The notes under the pieces were generated by a model. It was not told the origin of the DNA. It was given only the letters and a program-made list of their open reading frames with translations, and did not search any database. A program made the translations under genes and the position numbers. A stretch of 64,000 nucleotides of DNA, from positions 2,342,501 through 2,406,500 of the forward strand of contig CM060467.1 of the NCBI GenBank assembly GCA_030544235.1. The letters run 5' to 3'. This document shows positions 12,641-25,404 of the stretch, in pieces; the first letter of the stretch is position 1, and each line of letters opens with the position of its first letter. Origin of the DNA: Lepturacanthus savala. Taxonomy: Eukaryota; Chordata; Actinopteri; Scombriformes; Trichiuridae.

Positions 12641-13168
12641 GCCGGGCGGAAAAAAAAAAAAAGAGGGGGGGAAGCAGCTGAGTCTAAATAGGCAGCTGGC
12701 GGATCATTGTCCCGCCTGCTCTTTGATGAGGTCCCTGCTAAGTTGCTTGATGTTCCACCAAATGTTTCAGGAGCTTGACCTCGGGGACGTGAGAATAAAA
12801 GCGTGCTAACAGAAACAGGGCGAATAGTTTTTTATTTTTTTTGACAAGCGTGGGGGGCCTGTTTTGTTTTATGGCTGCATCTGCTCAGCACGGTTCGGAT
12901 TCCTTCGTGGTTTGCTGTTAACAAAATGGAGGCCCACGAATAACTCCAGCCGCTAACAAACATCACGTTTTTACGGCGCTGGACCGGCACCAGGAGGAGA
13001 AAATGCTGTTGCGATGCCGTTGTGACACACGCGCTCCGCTAATCGCCTGCATGATCAATTAGCTCGGTAATTAAGAAAGAATGAAAAAGAAAAACGAGAC
13101 GGATGACGGGGAAAAATATAGAGAAATGCTGCTCAACGAGGTTTGTTGAGCTAAACGCTAACGCTAAC
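12641..13168. other. Unique moderately GC-rich DNA beside the CpG islet
   Basis: No convincing frame. Composition and complexity resemble conserved noncoding sequence, but conservation cannot be checked here. Confidence 0.3.
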
Positions 13169-13812
13169 AGAGCTGCAATGATTAATCGATTAGTTCCCAA
13201 CTATTACATTAATCAATGACTATTTTGATAATCGAATAATCAATTTGAGTCACTTTTAAGAAGGAAATAGCTTCAGACTTAGAAACTGAAGATGCTCAAG
13301 GTTTAGAATCAAAGATCATATTATCAGGAAAGATCAAAGGTCAAAATGTAACGAAACATGAGATAAATGAGGCAACTGATACAGATTAATTAAGTTGATT
13401 AATCGATTATTAGTCAACTATTTTGATAATTAATGAGTCATTTTCTTTCAAATCCTAATTTTACATAAACACCAGTTATTCATGTTGAATATTTACTGTA
13501 TCTGTAACGATTAGTCAATTAATCAATTAGTTACCTTAATTGCCAACTATTTCGTTTATCAATCAATCAATTTAAGTCATTTTTTAAGTAGAAAATGTCC
13601 AAATTCTCTGGTTCCAGCTTCTCTTCTCTGATTATTTCCTGGTTTCTTTATTTTTCTATAATATCAAACTGATGATCTTTGGGTTGTGGGCAAAAAAAAG
13701 ACATTTTAGGTTGAATCTAACACATTTTAGGAACCTAACAACTAATCAATACTTGTTTTATTAATCACTAGATGAATCTACAATCAAAATAGTCGTCAGT
13801 AGCAGCTGTAGC
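13169..13812 (+). mobile_element. Two inverted-end MITE-like copies plus a fragment
   Basis: A left end (AGAGCTGCAATGATTAATCG) starts at 13169 and a copy of reversed end sequence lies at 13380-13445. A fuller copy spans about 13498-13812: left end, AAAATGTCCAAATTCTCTGG core, GATGATCTTTGGGTTGTGG block, and right end near AGCAGCTGTAGC. Confidence 0.8.
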
Positions 13813-14270
13813 TAATATGCTAACAACAACAATGCTAATTTGTTGATTTCAGTTGGTATTTTGGCTATTTTTACCACTATAATTGACTTTTTAAATCAGA
13901 TTTACAGATCTACAGCTTCATAAAGTCTAAAAAATCTGTAAATTAGCAACCTGCTAGCAACCAGTTAGCGGCTAGTGGAGCATTTGTCAGATATAGGAGC
14001 CAAATATGTAGAGACAGAGCGAACAAGCTCATCACATCAAGTTATAAGGTGTCGTGTTCACAATTTGTTGCCTCGAAGTGATTTAGCTTCAAGCTAATTT
14101 TATTATTTTAGCATGCTAACATTAGCACAAAGTGTGGTTGAGATAGAAGGGAATACCATTGGTTTTGCAGGTCAAATTCCTGACTAAATAAAAAAGAAAT
14201 GACATCATGAATTCATCCTGAAGACAAGATGAACAATCCAGCCAAAACTTAACCAGAACCACAAACATCG
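13813..14270. other. Unique DNA
   Basis: Several GCTAATNTGCTAA-like words (gene-desert type, also common in fish introns). Nothing further recognised. Confidence 0.4.
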
Positions 14271-14999
14271 ACCTCCCGGTTGCGCCAGAATTTAGCGAAT
14301 CAATATTTTTGTTTTTTATGATTTATCATGTGTGAACAATGGGTATTTTTGCCAAGTTTTACAGCTGTCGGGCTCAAACCGACATTGGCAACCCGTTGGA
14401 CTCTTAATAGGATCTAAAAAAGCGGTATCACACCCCAGAGATTTCACATTTAGCCTGAGTCACGGGCTTCATTTCAAAGGATCCGCCGTCTCCTCGTCCC
14501 CGGAGCCGACAGTTTTACAGCATCGCGGCCAATCCGTGTACAGGGGGGGGGGAAACGGGCGGCTTCCATTTTGCCAGCTTGGCGGCGTGGCCTTATTTTC
14601 GGTCCACGGGATAACTGAGAATTATTCCCAGTTGCGTGTTCTCTGCCAGCTCCAGTAGGCTAAGGAGGGAAAAAACCCCGAAAACGACGGCTCATGAGGG
14701 GTAATAGAAGGAGCCAGATATGTGTGAAGCAGAAAGAGGATCCTCCCTGGAGTTAGTGGGAGCTCAGCGAGGTAGAAACGCTGCAGATAAATCTGCTGTG
14801 ACACCACCTGTAGCTACAGAGGCTATAACCAGACTCCTCTATACCATGTTGTGTCTCGTTGCTGTGGAACATCACCACCGCAGCAGAAATCAGCTGAAGC
14901 CGCACTGACTCATGGGTTTTTCTCTGTCTGTTTAAATGTTGGCAAATCTTCTCAAATGTGAAATAGCTGGAATTAAACTGGGGTTTCTGAGAGTCCAAA
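14271..14999. other. Complex unique block, conserved-noncoding-like
   Basis: Balanced composition with scattered CpG, no repeats and several overlapping frames of 60-108 codons on both strands, none with clear coding bias or paired splice sites. It could be an enhancer. No function is assigned. Confidence 0.3.
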
Positions 15000-15860
15000 G
15001 CTACGATTCGTTGATTAATTGATTAGTCGTCAACTTGATACCGTTAACATTAACCAGAAAGTATTTTAATAATTGATTTGAGTCATTTTTTAAGAAGAAA
15101 ACGTCCAAATTCTCTGGTTCCAGCTTCTCTTCTCTGATTATTTCCTGGTTTCTTTATTTTTCTATAATATTATTTCCTGGTTTGTATAATAATAATATAT
15201 AAAATGCTAAAAGTACTAAAATACCAATAAAAGAACTATGAAACTACTAAAAATATTTACAAAAAATATTAATATTAAATTACAAAAATACAAAAATATA
15301 AAACAAACAAATAATTAAAATAATGATAAATAAAATTTTTAGAAATAAAAAAAAATACCAAATACTAAAAATACAATAAAAATATATTTAAAAAATAAAT
15401 TATATTTTTTTTAAATTATAAAAAATACAAACAATATTCAATTAATTAATTCAGTCGTTTTTAAGTAGAAAATGTCTCTTCTCTGATTATTTCCTGGTTT
15501 CTTTAGTCTCTATAATAATAAACTGATGATCTTTGGGTTGTGGACAAAAAAAGACATTTTATGTTGAATCTTCATCTTTGGGGAAACACTGATCCACATT
15601 TTATACCATTTAATGAACCAAACTACATTTGTTTGACGTATAATAATAATGTATAAAATACGAAAAATAATAAATACTAAAATACAAATAAAAAACTAGT
15701 AAAAATACAAAAAAAATCTTTTAAAATTATTAAAATAAAAATATAATAAAATATAAAATAAAATAATAAATCAAATTAAAACTACACATACTAAAAATCC
15801 CCCCAAAAAATAAAATAATTTTTCCAAAAATTATGAAAAAATACCAAAAAAAATCATTTA
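15000..15860 (+). repeat. Tandem duplication of a MITE-like copy plus its AT-rich tail (two units of ~420 bp)
   Basis: Unit 1 (15000-15440) and unit 2 (15441-15860) each hold the element core (TTATTTCCTGGTTTCTTTA at about 15140 and 15488) followed by TATAATAATAATNTATAAAA and a long A-rich stretch of degenerate AAATACAAAAAT words. The order is the same in both, so the element and its flank were duplicated together. Confidence 0.65.
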
Positions 15861-16150
15861 TTTATTTATTATTATTTATTCAGTTAATTTTTTTTATTTC
15901 TTTACACTGACTACTTACATGCATTCATTGATTTTTTTTAATTTATTGTATTTTATATATTTTTATTTATTTATTATATATATTTGTATGTATTAATTTT
16001 ATATATTTGTATTCATTAATTTGATATTTTTTAAATAATTTGATTTATTATTATTATTTTTATTTATTTATTTTATATATCTGTAAGTATTAATTTTATA
16101 TATTTTTATTCATTCATGTTATATTTTTTAAATAATTTCAATTATTATAT
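15861..16150 (-). repeat. Inverted single block of the AT-rich satellite found at 17.0-18.4 kb
   Basis: GACTACTTACATGCATTCAT at about 15908 is the reverse complement of the satellite landmark ATGAATGCATGTAAGTAGTC at about 18411. The flanking TTTATATATTTTTATTT words are likewise the complement of the satellite body. Confidence 0.6.
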
Positions 16151-16881
16151 TTATTTCTATTTTTTGCATCCATTTGCATTGTGTGGTTCTACTGTATCAG
16201 GTCTCCTGTATAATTTCTCTATATAAACTCTATTGTAGACCAGTTTCCTATTGTTTTATTATCATTTCCTACTTGTCTCCATTATTAGAGTTTAATTTTA
16301 ATTCTCCAGGTTACATATGCAGCTATAACAGCTTTCTATCTATGATGAGCCGCTGCATATTAACACCACAGAGGAAGAACCAGGAACAATAATAATACTA
16401 GTGTTTTATTACCTCATTAAAGCAGCTCATACAGAATCATTCAAACCCAAACGCAGGTGTTTGAACCATCGACAGAGGATCACATCCTGTTTTATGACTC
16501 GTTATTCAAATCTGCTTTGCTGTTTCAGCCTCAGCAGCAGGTTTGATGTTTCGCTGCTGGTTTTTGGTGTTTTTAACCACCTGAATGTTTTCTCGGTGAC
16601 GGTATGAACCTCTGACTCCACTTTAACCTGCTCCCCCCGATGATTTCTACTCTCTCCACGCTCCAGTTTCATTTCCAGGGCGGCTGTTCTCATGTGTCAC
16701 GCAAAACACAATCACTTGCTACCTCCTTCTCACCCACACACGTCCATGCAATAAAAAAACAGAAAGTATGTGCACGTATGTGAATACCGAGACGTTCTAA
16801 TAGAATCGTGGGGAATGCAAACACACCATTCACACAGCTTCTGTCTGTCTGTGTGTTTATGTGTTTTTCTCTGTCTCTTTA

Positions 16882-16885
<4 letters not shown>
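16151..16885. other. Unique DNA
   Basis: Mixed sequence with short overlapping frames on both strands (60-72 codons) and no splice support. Nothing recognised. Confidence 0.45.

Positions 16886-16921
<36 letters not shown>
16886..16921. repeat. (CA)n microsatellite
   Basis: Uninterrupted CA dinucleotides of about 18 repeats, giving the Cys-Val and His-Thr frames seen around it. Confidence 0.95.
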
Positions 16922-16924
<3 letters not shown>

Positions 16925-18430
16925 AACATTTTATTATTCCCATGACAATAAATGAATGCATCTTCTTTTTTTGTGTCAGTGTGTGGGATGACGCATTATA
17001 TTTCACTACATAAATAAATGATACAGAATTATATAGAATAAAATACATGGATAAAAATATATTAAATAAATAAATATGTATGCAATAAAATAAAAGAAAT
17101 TGCAATAATGGAGAAAAAGTAGGAGAATATGGAATAAAACGATAAAGTGTTCTATTATAGAGATTATATAGAGAGAAATAATAAATGTTACTGATGCAAA
17201 GTAATTATAACAATAAAATTAATTGAATAAATATATAAAATAAAATAAATGAATAAAATATACATAAAATAAATTCATAATATATATACATAAGATAATA
17301 AATAAATTAAATAAAAATAAATAAATGGATGCATGTAAGTAGTGAAAATGAAATTAATTGAATAAATATATAAAATAAAATAAATGAATAAAAAAAATAA
17401 AATAAATTCATAATATATATAAGATAATAAATAAATTAAATAAAAATAAATAAATGATTGCATGTAAATAGATTAAATAAAATTAATTGAATAAATATAT
17501 AAAATAAAATAAATGTATAAAAATATATAAAATAATTACATTATATATATAATTAATAAATATAATGTAAGTAGTCAAAATAAAAACAATTGAATAAATA
17601 TATAAAATAAATGAATAAAACTATATCAAATAATTATATATATAATTAACAAATATATAAGATAAATAAATTAAATAAAAATAAATAAATGGATGCATGT
17701 AAATAGTTAAAATAAAATTAATTGAATAAATATATAAAATAAAATAAATTAATAAAATATATAAAATAATTGCATACTATATATAACTAATAAATATATA
17801 AGATAAATAAATATAATAAAAATAAAAAAATGATTGCATGTAAGTAGTCAAAATAAATTAATTGAATAAATATATAAAATAAATGAATAAAACTATATCA
17901 AATAATTATATATATAATTAACAAATATATAAGATAAATAAATTAAATAAAAATAAATAAATGGATGCATGTAAATAGTTAAAATAAAATTAATTGAATA
18001 AATATATAAAATAAAATAAATTAATAAAATATTAATTAAAATTAATTATATATAGTATGCAAATATAAAATAATTGCATACTATATATAATTAATGAATA
18101 TATAAGATAAATAAATATAATAAAAATAAATAAATGATTGCATGTAAGTAGTCAAAATAAATTAATTGAATAAATATATAAAATAAATTAATAAAACTAT
18201 ATCAAATAATCATATATATAATTAATAAATATATAAGATAAATAAATTAAATACAAATAAATAAATGAATGCATGTAAATAGTCATCATCATCAGTCAAA
18301 TTAATTGAATAAATATATAAAATAAATTAATAAAAATATATAATATAATTGCATACTATATATAATTAATAAATATATAAGATAAATAAATAAAATAAAA
18401 ATAAATAAATGAATGCATGTAAGTAGTCAG
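16922..18430. repeat. AT-rich satellite, unit mostly ~132-134 bp
   Basis: The landmark AAATAAATGNATGCATGTAA recurs near 17325, 17440, 17684, 17818, 17950, 18124, 18256 and 18398, each followed by AATAAATTAATTGAATAAAT and TATATAATTAATAAATATAT words. Spacings run from 115 to 175 bp. No coding content. Confidence 0.85.
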
Positions 18431-18486
18431 AGTAAAAAACAGCAACAATAAATAAATTAGCCAAAACTTCCTAAAGAGGTCGAGTC

Positions 18487-18755
18487 GGGCTGCAAATAAT
18501 GATTATTCTGATATTAATTGATTAATTAAACGATTAATTGATTAGTTGTTCAGTTCATTAAATGGAGTAAAACATTGATCAGTGTTTCCCAAACCATTAT
18601 ACTCATAATTATTATATTATAAAATAATCAGATTTGAGAATTTGGACATTTTCTTCTTTAAAACGACTTAAATCGATTAATCGATCATTAAAGTAGTTGG
18701 TGATTAATGCAATAGTTGGAAACTGATCGATTAATCGACTAATTAGCGTTAGCAT
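18487..18755 (-). mobile_element. Inverted-end MITE-like copy, reverse
   Basis: GGGCTGCAAATAATGATTAT at the left and CGATTAATCGACTAATTAGC at the right, with the reverse core AGAATTTGGACATTTTCTTC. The middle (GATGATCTTTGGG block) is deleted. Confidence 0.75.
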
Positions 18756-19880
18756 TTAGCTTTAACTTAAGTAAAAGTAAAGTTCTGTCTTTATCCCTGT
18801 AATTACATGTATTTTAGGTCATATCTCACTTCATTAACTCAACATGTTTCAGCCTGAAGCTTTTCCTCATAAATACTGTGACACCTTTTAAACAGCAGCT
18901 ATTTCCTTCAGCTGCTTAACATTATAATTAGTTTTATACCGATTTATTCACTATTTCTAAACATCTCTCCACCAAAACTGATCAATTACGTAACTGGGAG
19001 TTTCCCATGTGAAGTTTTACTCCACTACTACACAACAGAGCTCTGATTTCACCTCTAATAACATATTTTCCAGGTAATCTCCGTCATTTTTCTTGCTTTA
19101 AAAGCTCTAAAAGTTCATTTTCTCTCCTGAGATTCACCTCGACGGAGAGAAATGATGAAAGTCTTCAGGGTTTGATGGAGATTATTGATGTTTTCCTTCA
19201 TTTTCCAAACCGAGCTGCATGTAAAACACAGGAAACAGTTTGTCTGCAGCTGTTTGTCTGTGACTAAACATGAGAAAAATGTGTTCACCTGCAGGAACGT
19301 TTCACTGCCTGTTTCACACAATAAAAGCTAAACTCTACTTGCTAATATACAAACAATAACTTTACATCAACGTGATTTATGCATGTTTTATTTTATCCGT
19401 GAAGAAACTGATCATTAATCTGATTTTGACTTTAACTTCTCTGTGTTTCACAGCTGTTTCTCGCTCTGAGAGACGTGGAAAGTACCTTTTTTTCTGCTTT
19501 ATTGTGCTCATCCTGCTTTTTTTTTCGGTTTCGTGCTCTTTCTTTATCACATGTGAGAGTCAAACTCTCTGCTGGGGCTTTGCTGCACAACTGGAGCCTT
19601 TTAGTTTCCTTCCAATTTATCTTTCTGGAGATAATTAGAGAAGATTGATTAGTTTGTGGAGGTTCAGATACCAACCAGATCCCACATAATCAATCACGGA
19701 GGACACAGGACGCTGAAATGGTTTGTTAAACATTAACTTGTTTGTGAAACTCAGATGCACTGATGGGAATAACAGCTTTAACTTATCACATAATATAAAT
19801 GATTATTCTTCTCACTGTTATAAAGCTGCATGAAGCTGTTTTTCATTAAGTTAATGACCAGAACACAACAAGTTAAAATA
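18756..19880. other. Unique DNA
   Basis: Short frames of up to 88 codons on + and 80 on - overlap each other at 19372-19674. Neither has splice-site pairs or recognisable motifs. No call. Confidence 0.45.
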
Positions 19881-20830
19881 GGAGAAAAACTATTATGAGA
19901 AAAAAGTCTAAATATTATGAGAATAAACTCATAGTAATACTAGAATAATTATTAATGCATAATAAGAATAAAGTCATAATATTACTGGAATAAAGTTGTA
20001 ACTTTATGAAAAAAGTCATAATAAGAGAATAAAGTTATATAATTACACACTAATCTGCTTATAATAAAGGTTAAAGGTTAAAAAAAGGAGAAAAACATCC
20101 GAAACAATGTACCTCATTATTTCCTGGAGACTTCAAAATAAAAGCATTCCCTTTTGTTTGAATAATGTCATAATATTACAAGAATACAGTTGTAATATTA
20201 CATAAAAAGTAAAAATAATAAGAGAATAAAGTTATAAAATTACACACTAATCTGCTTATAATAAAGGTTAAAAGGTTAAAGGTTAAAAAAAGGAGAAAAA
20301 CATAATTATTTCCTGGAGACTTCAAAATAAAAGCACTCCCTTTTGTTTTATGTTTTCTGTTTCATTTATTTTCTACATGAAAAAAGTGAAAATAATAAGA
20401 GAATAAAGTTATAAAATGACTAATCTCCTTATAATAAAGGTTATTTAAAAAAGGAGAAAAACATCTTAAAAAAAACACTTTTTCTTTCAGTAAATACAAA
20501 TGTGTCTGATTTCCTGAAGACTTCAAAATAAAAGCACTCCCTTTTACTCTTCAATATATTTTCCAGACTAAAACTGCATATTTAACATTTAAATTAAACT
20601 TAAAGTTCAATATAATCAACTGTAAATACTGTGTTTTACAAATTTTACCTTAAATCTTGAAATAAACATGAATTTTCTACTTTTATTTTTTAACTTTTAT
20701 CAGGTAATTTAATTGATTATTCTTCTCATCATTTTAATGCAAAGAAAACATGTATAAATAATATGAGAATAAAAAAAGAAGACAAATATGTGTCTGATTT
20801 CCTGAAGACTTCAAAATAAAAGCACTTCCT
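19881..20830. repeat. Tandem repeat, ~170-190-bp unit, about four copies, one partial
   Basis: Each unit carries ATAAGAGAATAAAGTTATAA, then TAATAAAGGTTAAAGG, AAAAAGGAGAAAAACAT and GACTTCAAAATAAAAGCACT (about 20130, 20315, 20522 and 20805). Preceded by a short run of the AGAATAAAGTCATAATATTA minisatellite that expands at 21.6 kb. Confidence 0.75.
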
Positions 20831-21580
20831 GTTGCTTTTCAATATTTATAATTGAACTGCAATTCAATTTTTAAACATTTTAACTTAAATCTTAGAAAAT
20901 AACCTGAATTTTCTGCTTTAATCACTTATATATAGATTTTTAACGAGATTCTTTAGATGTTTTTTCCTTCAAATCACAGAAATGATGCTGATTGGCTGAA
21001 GAAGAGTCAGATTCCATTGTTAACCAATCAGAGGTGGAGGTGGGCGGGGCTTGTTTATTCAGGACATTTGATTGGACGCTGGTTTTATTTTGTCCCACAG
21101 CAACATTAAAATAGTTTCTCTGTTATTTAATTATTGCGTTAAGTGTCTATTTCATTAAAAAATGCAGATTTATAATGAATAATTTTATAATATAATAATA
21201 TTTTTATTTATTTATTTATTTATTTCATGACCCGTGTGTCCTCAGCCTGTAAATCCGCTCTCAGCGTTTTCTTGGGTTTAGGAATGAAAAAGCAGGAAAT
21301 CCAGCTGAGCCGTTTGGATCCTGAACTCAGGAGAACTTTGAACTGAGGACCAGAACCGACATCACGTCTCTTATAATAAAAACACTCGGCACAGATGGAC
21401 ACGATATAGAAAAGATGCTGTAAAACACGTGGTTCTGATCAAAATGATCCCAGAAACATAGGCTGCAGTGTTTCCTTCCATATAGCTTCTATTATTCCTG
21501 CTGTAGGGTCTCTGCTGCCACAGGATATACACACAACTATTTAAATATGGTGTTACTGACTGAATAAATAAGGTGGGATG

Positions 21581-21582
<2 letters not shown>
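20831..21582. other. Unique DNA with a CCAAT/GC-box patch
   Basis: Between about 20985 and 21080 there are two ATTGGCT/ATTGGAC words, one AACCAATCAG and one GGGCGGGGC within 100 bp, promoter-like in composition. No initiator or open frame follows that I can support. A repeat-derived origin is possible. Confidence 0.3.

Positions 21583-21634
<52 letters not shown>
21583..21634. repeat. (TA)n microsatellite
   Basis: About 52 bases of pure alternating TA. Confidence 0.95.
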
Positions 21635-21638
<4 letters not shown>

Positions 21639-22950
21639 AGAGAATAAAGTCATAATATGATGAGAATAAAGTTGAAATACAAGAATAAAGTTGTAATAAT
21701 AAGAGAATAAAGTTGTAAAATTACAAAAATAATCTCATAATAAGAGAAAAAAGTCATAATAATAATATTAATAAAATATTTATAATTTCTTTTTAAGTTT
21801 AAAAAAGTAAAAAATGTAGTTAAAATAAATAAAATAAATAAATAATAATAAAATAATAATAATAAATATAAATAAATAATAATAAAAAATAATAAAGTTG
21901 CAAAATTACAAAAATAATCTCATAATAAGAGAAAAAAATCATATTAGGAGAGTCATAATTATAGGTGTAAAGTAATAATATTACAATAATTAAATAATAA
22001 TAATATTATAAGAAAAAATCAATAAACAGAGAATAAAGTCTTAGAAATAAGAGGAAAAAAGTTCTAATAATTAGAGAATAAAATCATAATATGATGAGAA
22101 TAAAGTTGAAACACTACAAGAATAAAGTTGTGATAATAATAAGAGAATAAAGTTGTAATATTACAAAGAATTATCTCATAATAAGAGAAAAAATTCATAA
22201 TAATAATAATAATAAATAATAAGAGAATAAAAAAATTTAGAATTTTTTTAAGTTAAAAATGTAGTTAAAAATAAAGAATAATAAGAAAATAATAATAATA
22301 AATATAAATAAATAATAACAAAAATATGAATAACGTTGCAAAATTACAAAAATAGTCTCATAATAAGAAGAGTCATAATATTGGGAGAATAAAGTCATAA
22401 TAATAATAAGAGAATAAAGTTGTAATATTGTTAGAATAAAGTCATAATTATAGGATTAATAATATTACAAGAATAAAATAATATTATGAGAAAAAGTAAA
22501 TAATTATATAAAATAAGTCTTAGAAATAAGAGGAAAAATCCTAATAAACAGAGAATAAAGTTCTAATAATAAGAGAATAAAGTCATAATATTACAAATAA
22601 TATCATCAATAAAATCATAATATGATAAAATAAAGTTGAAATACTACAAGAATAAATAAATAAGAAAAAAAGTCACAATAATACGAGAAAATAGTCATAA
22701 TAATAGGAGAATAAATTCATGAGAATAAAGTCATAATATTGAGAGAATAAAATCATAATAATAAGAGAATGAAGTTGTAATATTATGAGAATAAAGTCAT
22801 AATAATTAGAGAATGAAGTCATAATAATAAGAGAATAGATTCATTATGAGAGAATAATGTAATATGAGAATGATGTCATAATAATAAGTGAATACTGTCA
22901 TAATAAAAGTGAATAAAGTCATAATATTACTGGAAAATAAGTTATTGTAT
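21635..22950. repeat. Degenerate A-rich minisatellite, ~17-20-bp unit
   Basis: Variants of AGAATAAAGTCATAATAATA recur throughout, with AATAATAAT insertions. Strongly strand-asymmetric: almost all purines and T, few C. No gene. Confidence 0.85.
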
Positions 22951-23664
22951 AAGAAAACGCTTTGATAGAGCAGGATTCAGGACTTTCAGCCATTTTCTCT
23001 TCCATAAAACAGGGAAATTTCTTCCACGTCTGCATGTTTTTTCCTTCAGAACACACACGCGATCATTAATAATTATATTAATAATAATAATAATCAAAGT
23101 TCTGATGCTGATAATAATTCAACCTGACGTGCCAGAAGTATTTCACTGTTTATGAAACCAACTCTAAGCTTCACATTCTTCATAAAACAGACGGCAGACT
23201 TTCTCTTTCTTGAATTAATCATAAAAATACATCTTTATTTTCTTTCTTTGAGGCCAAAACTCTCCCTCGAACTTTACTGGTGTAGATAAATTTAAATAAA
23301 ATCCTTTGAAATACATTTATTGAGCTTCTCAGTGAAACTTGAGGACGTTTTTCTCCTCCAGGTCTAATTAAAACTAAACAGCAGCTGGAACCAAGCTGCT
23401 GGTTTCCCTTCAAACTTCAACCATCATCAAGGGAGAAAAAAAATAATCTGTCATTTTGCATTTGAGAGTAAACCAGCAGAGAACCAGCTGGACTTTCACA
23501 ATAAAAGCCTCCTCAGAACAGGATTCTGAGCTGGAATCATCCAGCCTGCAGCTTTTACTGCTGTATATATATATAAAAACAAACAATAATAAAAACTATC
23601 TATAAAAGAACAAGAACCATATTTGTAAAGCAGCTTCTTAAATATAATGTTCAGTGACTAAATA
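22951..23664. other. Unique DNA
   Basis: Only a 64-codon frame on - (23219-23413) and no supporting signals. Nothing recognised. Confidence 0.45.
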
Positions 23665-23880
23665 TTTACGTTATGTTTGATTTTTAGCTAAATATCTCAA
23701 AAAGTGTTCGTCGGATTTTCTTCAAATTTTCAGCGAATGTTGGGAATAGTAGCATAAACAGATGATTTAATTTTGGTAAAGATCCGGATGAAATCCTGGT
23801 TTCTGGATCACTTTGAATTATCTGTTTTACGGTAACATTGCAGTAAATGGACGTTTAAACAGAAGCCTGGTGGCTGCAGC
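23665..23880 (+). repeat. Dispersed repeat B, copy 1
   Basis: CGAATGTTGGGAATAG, AACAGATGATTTAATTTTGG and AAATCCTGGTTTCTGGAT match, in order, the segment at 41090-41170. The family resembles a very common fish repeat with TCTGTTTGTTAGCAAGATAA upstream; class unknown to me. Confidence 0.7.
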
Positions 23881-24297
23881 TTGATTTCTTTGATTTTATT
23901 TTGATTTATCGTCAGAATAGAAACTGTATTTTCCAGGTTTTTGCAGCTTTCCTCTCTAGTAGTAACTGTAGATGCTTGTCTTTTATTTTCTATTTCCATT
24001 CTGTTGTGTTTCGCAGCAGCTTTAGTCGGTTTTGTTCCTCGTTTCTTTTAACCAGGTCATTCTGTTGGATCAAATTTACCTTTTGAAAAAACAGAAAACT
24101 GACACTTTTCATTCCACAATGGAGTGAATTCAATGAGTAAAAAGAACAATAATGTGAAGGTGGGAGTCACTACATGATCTGAGCTCTTTGCTTCAAGTGT
24201 GAACTGTAAAGCTGATTGACTGAAAGTCGAATAACAGACATAATATTGTTGAAAATTCACCTTTATGTCATCTCTTATTTTGGAAATTGAAGGTTAA
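23881..24297. other. Unique DNA
   Basis: Overlapping frames of 60-67 codons on both strands, without splice support or motifs. Confidence 0.4.
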
Positions 24298-24870
24298 TTA
24301 ACCCTTTCATGCATGGAGGACACTACAGCTGTTTAAAAGGATAAACCCTGAGATTGCTTCACTAATCATGTACAAATATAGTGAAGCTATACATCAAATT
24401 AAACAGGAGAAACTCCACTACAAGCACATATAAGTCATATTTACACACACCAAACACAACTCCAACACCAAGCTAATTAATTAACAAATATGAAAATCGG
24501 TATACGATCATAAAGCCAACCCACTCGCCACATTTTGATGGCTAGCGCTCTGATACTTCATGTTACACAAACAAATGACATCTCATATGAAAGCTGAGAC
24601 TGTGACGAGTCCAACGGTACCATCAGTGTAGCTTTATGACAAAAACTCAGTAAACTAGCAGCCAAAAAACACTACAGTAAAAAGTCGATTGTTTGAAGCG
24701 CCGAACAAAAAATTTGCTTTTTTTGTTGCTGTTTTGGGATGAAAATGTTTATTTGAGATCAATAAATGTTCGTTTAGTGTCGACCAACATCTCTGTGTTT
24801 ATTCCAGATATAACCTACTGACTATGGGGATGTCCTAAACCTAAAAAAGGGCTGGAGGTCAAGGGGTTAA
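24298..24870. mobile_element. piggyBac-like non-autonomous element (565 bp between TTAA sites)
   Basis: Left boundary TTAA-CCCTTTCATGCATGG at 24298 and right boundary AAGGGG-TTAA ending at 24870. Known piggyBac-superfamily elements duplicate TTAA and begin with CCC/CCY; both features are visible. The terminal match beyond CCC(C)TT is short, and no transposase frame is present inside, so it would be mobilised only in trans. TTAACCCTTTCATGCATG-type ends are familiar from fish genomes. Confidence 0.55.
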
Positions 24871-25404
24871 CTATAAATAGAATGTATTTCAGTTTTTAAC
24901 CACTATGCTATTACATAGATTTTATTTTACAGTTCAAATCACATGACGTACACTCAAGTGGACAAATAAATATATCTTTATAGAATAAAGATGTTTTTAA
25001 ACCTTGCTTTACACCTTTAAAGATATAAATTCACTTACTGAGCTTATCATAATTCATGGATAAGAGGGTAAATCATGTAAATATACTACTTACAATAGAC
25101 AAATGTATGAAATAGTGATTTCATACATTTCTTGGGTAATAAATATTAAACTAATACGAATCTTGTTTCTTCTCATTCATTATTAGTGATATCAAAGGGA
25201 AATTTGACTTATTTCATTAAAATTCAGACCAAAAAGAAGAAGAACACATGTAAATAATAATATAGAATATCTAGAATAATTTCTAGATTCCATCCTACCA
25301 TAATAATCTGGTCATATCTTATTCTCTTGCTCTCTCTAACACTCCTTTACAACCTGCCTCAACAGGTTTAAACGTTTTAAGTAGTCGTTATAGCAACGTT
25401 CCAT
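24871..25404. other. Unique AT-rich DNA
   Basis: No frame or structure of interest. Confidence 0.45.

Noticed and set aside
14332..14998. Overlapping frames of 61-108 codons on both strands
   Set aside because: Three frames of equal quality compete and none has a splice partner; treated as noncoding.
19372..19674. 88-codon + frame with two hydrophobic stretches
   Set aside because: No splice or promoter support, and an 80-codon frame on - covers the same bases; T-rich DNA naturally yields Phe/Leu runs.
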